Source: Nageia nagi (Eukaryota > Pinophyta). From it: a DNA stretch of 64,000 nucleotides. The position numbers and the translations under genes are program-made. Positions 60,721 through 64,000 of the stretch are shown here, in pieces. The stretch's first letter is position 1. Every line of letters begins with the position of its first letter. The notes under the pieces are model-generated. The model was given only the letters and a program-made list of their open reading frames with translations. It did not search any database and was not told where the DNA came from. Location: NCBI GenBank assembly GCA_050084985.1, contig JBITNC010000001.1, positions 50,964,001 to 51,028,000 on the forward strand, in the 5' to 3' direction.

Positions 60721-61129
60721 TTTGGTGGGTGACTTCCCTAGTACCAACTAGATAACATGATCATGTGATAATTGGAGTGGTAAGCCCTTTAGTTTCTCAA
60801 AGGTACTTGAATGCTTACTTAAGATGGGCTATAGATCTTTAGGCTCTATGATTTTAGATTTGGTGATTGATAAAGGGTATAATTATGCCAGCATCCCTTT
60901 TCTAATTTTTTGTAGGATCTTTTCCATGCTATGTGAGCACACAATTTGTACAGATCCACCTTGTAATCCCTTGAGAGTATGCTCTTGTTCATCTATTTTG
61001 AAGGTCATCCATAGCTCTGCAAAATTCCATTGTACGATGCCCAAAGTCCCTAGCCATTATAACCCCAAAACTATATCACATCCCCTAAGTACTAAAGCAT
61101 ACATGTCACTTTTCAAAGTATAGTGGTCC

Positions 61130-61330
61130 ATGCTCAATTTGACATTGTGACATGTGCCTTTACATGCTATTTTTCATCCATTACCAACCATAACCTCAAA
61201 AATATTTGTAGGGTGGATGTAATAGTCAGCAACCTTAGCCACTCATGGATCAATAAAATTATGAGTACTTCTTGAATCCAACAATATTATGAGAGGGTAC
61301 TTTTTAAAGAACCCTTTGACCTTCATAGTT
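61130..61330 (-). pseudogene. Chromovirus protease
   Basis: ILLDSRSTHNFIDP near 61,255-61,300 corresponds to the LLDSGSTHNFI of gypsy retropepsins; the active-site Gly is Arg (GGA to AGA). Downstream VMVGNG, stop, KIACKG and the CDIVLGL flap-side motif are recognisable. Confidence 0.88.
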
Positions 61331-61439
61331 TAAGGGGTGGTAATTCCTACCAACGCATTGTAAGAGATAATTGGGGCCTTCTCATATGGAATTTATTCTG
61401 TAGCCTCTTTGGGTGCACTCTCATATTCCTCTCATATAG

Positions 61440-62430
61440 CTTTTGTTATGTACAATGATGATGATGAAGAAATTTCTCATCACAATTATAGCACAAGCCC
61501 TTCTTTTGATGCTCTTCCATTGCTTCCCATGTCAACTTCTTAGTTTGCATTATGCAATTTGATGGTGGGGCACATGTTTTATTTGACAAATGGGAAATAT
61601 TATGTGTTTTGGTGAATAGAGGTCTTGCATTTCATCGATGAGCACTAGCTTTATCTTTAGTGAGCTTTGCTAAGGCAATAGCATCCATCATAATTTTGGG
61701 ATTAAACATTTTGACCTTTGTTTTAATTTCTTCCTTTAAGCCATTAATAAAACAACTTGTGAAAAATTTATTTTCTAACCCCTCTATGTGATTTGCTAAT
61801 TTCTCAAACTAATTTTCGTATTCTTTGACTATTGTAGTTTGACATAACTTGGTCAATGCCCCTATGAAGTCTTCATAATCACTAGGACCAAAATGGATCA
61901 ATAATCATTGAGTGAATTCATCCCATGAATGAGCAAGATACATTTTGAAGTACCACTAGTGCCATTGGAGAGCCTCATAGTCCAAATGAAAAGATGCCAT
62001 GTGCACCTTCAAATCCTTTAGGATTTGGTTCAGTGTGAAATACTATCCAGCTTTATAAATCCAACCATTGGGATTATCTCCATAAAATCAAGGAAAATCT
62101 AATTTGGTTGTGCAAGGAAGAATGAAACCACCTTGTTGGATCTAAAAACTATGATCATACCCTTATGGATTTCCTAACTACCCTAATTGCTATGAACTAG
62201 ATGTATTGTTGGTATGATTGAGACTTAGTTGAACACTATCACGTTTATTATTAAGGGTTTGTATTTGTGTTTGTATTTGTTGAATTTCTACTTTGAATGT
62301 ACTGGTAAGTGTATCTACCATTTATTAGATTATAGTTTGAAATGTCATCATAGTAGAATCAGCTTATGCTATTGTTTGGGATCTTGTTTCAAGTGCCATT
62401 TTTGAAAACTACTATTTTTGAAGCTAATAT
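61440..62430 (-). pseudogene. Chromovirus gag
   Basis: Reverse reading from about 62,400 gives an N-terminal coiled-coil-like stretch (MVDTLTSTFKVEIQQIQTQI) and the capsid core (KLDFP, stop, FYGDNPNGWIYKAG, then MASFHLDYEALQWH and WDEFTQ). FEKLANHIEGLENKFFTSCF with INGLKEEIKTKV follows, then a nucleocapsid knuckle at about 61,450-61,500 (KGLCYNCDEKFLHHHHC). Trp and Gln codons are often stops. Confidence 0.85.
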
Positions 62431-62963
62431 TTTTGAAAATTGCTATTTTTAGAAAGTGCCCAAAAAAGTTTATGGGTGTAATATATCAAAATGATCATCT
62501 ATAAAAGATGATGACAATGGGCTAGGTCTCTCAATGATAATGTTCAAACCCTTAGACTCATTTTTTGTATGTCTATAGGTCTATCTGCTTTTGTTAACAA
62601 CTGCTAAAATGGTACAAATTTTTAGTTATTTTGCTCTAAAGTTTTTGCTACCTCTAAATTGCTATTTTTGGTAGCTTTGAAAAACTACATGTCATACATT
62701 TTGCTTCTTGAATCAAGGTTTTTTATGTGAAGGAACAATTATAGTTTAAGTATTATCTACTCTGTAGGCTTGTTTAAACACCCCTCCTATCTAACTTTTG
62801 TAAGGAAAGAGGCTACAAAGATGGCTTTTATGACAAGTAACTTTCTAGTGACACTTGTTGGTGCACTACAATTTATAGATGATCAACATAACTTCCTACC
62901 TAATTTTTATTTATAGCCTAGATAGTCTTCAATATGCCTTTTGGTATGTGGAGTCCAATTTCA

Positions 62964-63366
62964 TGTTACGATGCCAAAAATATGAAAAAGGGAAATATTA
63001 CAAAAATGAAATGAATATTGATTTGAAATAGGAAAATGACAACTATCTATTGAAAATAACAGAGCATGCACTAGTAAATAGAAGATGAAATAGCATCAAT
63101 GAGTAGATAAAGATAGGATTTTATTGAATAGCAATAGAATCATAGGCCACTTTAAGGGGGCTACCTCCTTACAACTCCAAAGGTGAAAAATAGTGTTCAA
63201 GATCCTTTCTCCACACACTACTATCTATTTATAATAAACTAACCCTAACCCTAATAGTAATGCAAAATTGTGCCCCACCCTTACAATCAAAATATTACAA
63301 TATAGGCTGATAATTTAATAAAATATTAATACTAACATTAAAATGTTAGGATGTGGGATTCTAACA
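62964..63366 (-). repeat. Chromovirus 5' LTR
   Basis: 403 bp; a TATA-type box on the reverse strand at 63,225-63,233. It carries an extra CCCTAA hexamer near 63,244 relative to the 3' LTR, giving a short aaccctaaccctaa string. Confidence 0.92.
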
Positions 63367-63371
63367 AAATA

Positions 63372-64000
63372 ATTTGCAACCATCCATGTTTCCCCATGAT
63401 CTCCTTCATTTTCTACCAAAGAGTCTTCCTTCCATAGTGGGTGTTAGGGATATAGAAAACTAGAATATGCATTACTACTTTCTTATTTAGGTCCTCTAAA
63501 GTTATGTATAATAGATTTTGGGAAGAAAGAAATTCTTTTTCCATCAAACTTTTTTAGATCCCAAAGAGCCATAATCCCCATGATTTCCTTTGAGTCAGGA
63601 CAACTTCCATACTAGCATCTTTCAAAATATGATTTTTAATATAATTTAGTTTTACTTCTTTTACTTTTATTTCTTGTAACAACAAAATATCAGGCTTACA
63701 CAGTCTATGGTTATCCTATAGAAGCTTATTACGAGCAAGGACATTGATCCCCCACACATTCTAAGAGATCACAATAATTTTTTACCTCCTTTAAAGAGTG
63801 TTTTACACTCATAGTTATCTAGGGTGGATTGCGTTCCTTTAGTTAAATCCTTAGCCATCTACTTTTCCCTTATTTCACTCTCACATGGTCATTCCATATG
63901 GCCTTGCCTAACATTTTCTCTTTTAAATATGCTTCTCAATAATCTAAGTTGGTCATTATCCTGGGTTTCTTTGATAACCAATTCTCTTGAGTTTGATTGA
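63372..64000 (-). pseudogene. LINE endonuclease, N-terminal half (runs off the window)
   Basis: Reverse reading from about 63,770 gives NVWGINVLARNKLL-type sequence and KPDILLLQEIKVKEVKLNYI (QE being the conserved endonuclease pair), then MEVVLTQRKSWGLWL and YIPNTHYGRKTLW, ending KHGWLQII at the chromovirus junction. This is the first half of an APE endonuclease. Upstream (63,800-64,000) still looks coding (KSNSRELVIKETQDNDQLRL), so ORF1/ORF2 linker sequence probably continues beyond the window. Confidence 0.82.

Larger units (their letters stand above)
57652..63366 (-). mobile_element. Chromovirus (Ty3/gypsy), complete but dead
   Basis: A 5,715-bp reverse element with LTRs of 396 bp (57,652-58,047) and 403 bp (62,964-63,366), both TGTTA to TAACA, and target duplication AAATA (57,647-57,651 and 63,367-63,371). 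The order on the reverse strand is gag, protease, reverse transcriptase, RNase H, integrase, chromodomain and polypurine tract, the Ty3/gypsy order. LTRs differ at about 38 of 396 positions by eye plus two small indels, making it the oldest dated insertion here, yet it lies inside a still older LINE. I could not identify a confident primer site: the sequence after the 5' LTR does not match the initiator tRNA complement. Confidence 0.93.

Noticed and set aside
63240-63258. Telomere-like CCCTAA repeats
   Set aside because: Only two to three units, explained by a single 6-bp duplication within an LTR; not an interstitial telomere array.
1-64000. CRISPR arrays or prokaryotic operons
   Set aside because: Direct repeats here are minisatellites with variable, contiguous units rather than identical repeats with unique spacers, and all coding remnants are plant retroelement or plant gene families.
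1-64000. Fungal repeat-induced point mutation as the source of C-to-T decay
   Set aside because: PMD, PPR and DUF4283 families indicate a plant; methyl-cytosine deamination is the simpler explanation.

Overview
This window looks like intergenic DNA from a large plant nuclear genome. It is AT-rich, nearly free of CG dinucleotides, and built almost entirely of nested, decayed retrotransposons, minisatellites and gene scraps. No intact cellular gene is visible, and I saw no rRNA, tRNA or CRISPR array. The element set (Ty1/copia, Ty3/gypsy including a chromovirus, L1-type LINEs with DUF4283-like ORF1, plant mobile domain genes, PPR and GPX remnants) is seed-plant. The old LTR pairs (about 6-10% divergent by eye) and lack of young insertions would suit a conifer or other gymnosperm, but that is inference.

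Layout. 0-2 kb: reverse-strand Ty3/gypsy gag-protease remnant. 3.6-5.3 kb: two minisatellites, the larger with about 20 copies of a 30-bp unit. 6.9-8.5 kb: LTR-like promoter stretch and an unrecognised acidic decayed ORF. 9.2-11.3 kb: three adjacent, unrelated minisatellites. 13.1-17.8 kb: an LTR with polypurine tract (reverse element), then a forward plant mobile domain (PMD) pseudogene. 18,469-26,665: complete but dead Ty1/copia element (copia-1) with 502-bp LTRs and target duplication AATAT. 26.9-27.7 kb: reverse gypsy gag. 27.7-28.4 kb: 3' end of a relative of copia-1. 29.4-30.1 kb: forward gypsy gag. 30.1-31.6 kb: reverse LINE/DUF4283 fragment. 33.0-34.7 kb: reverse PMD pseudogene, followed by a polypurine tract and LTR at 35,741-36,296. 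39.6-40.2 kb: forward DUF4283 remnant. 40.9-41.3 kb: two exons of a glutathione peroxidase gene. 42,093-47,288: reverse Ty1/copia element (copia-3) with 419-bp LTRs and target duplication GCCCC. 48.3-48.5 kb: 28-bp AT-rich minisatellite. 50.0-51.45 kb: decayed PPR gene ending at a CACTA-type terminus. 52.6-64.0 kb: reverse LINE split by a reverse chromovirus (57,652-63,366, target duplication AAATA).

How it fits together. Nesting order is readable: LINE before chromovirus, low-copy GPX locus before copia-3, and a gypsy/PMD landscape before copia-1. Inactivation is dominated by C-to-T/G-to-A change: Trp, Gln and Arg codons become stops, and catalytic Asp or Gly codons of protease, integrase and reverse transcriptase become Asn, Ser or Arg. 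This is the pattern expected of long-methylated DNA. The most interesting architecture is a repeated one. On both sides of about 28 kb, pointing away from each other, lie a gypsy gag, no visible pol, a PMD gene in antisense orientation, a polypurine tract and an LTR. This suggests non-autonomous gypsy-like elements carrying an antisense PMD gene.
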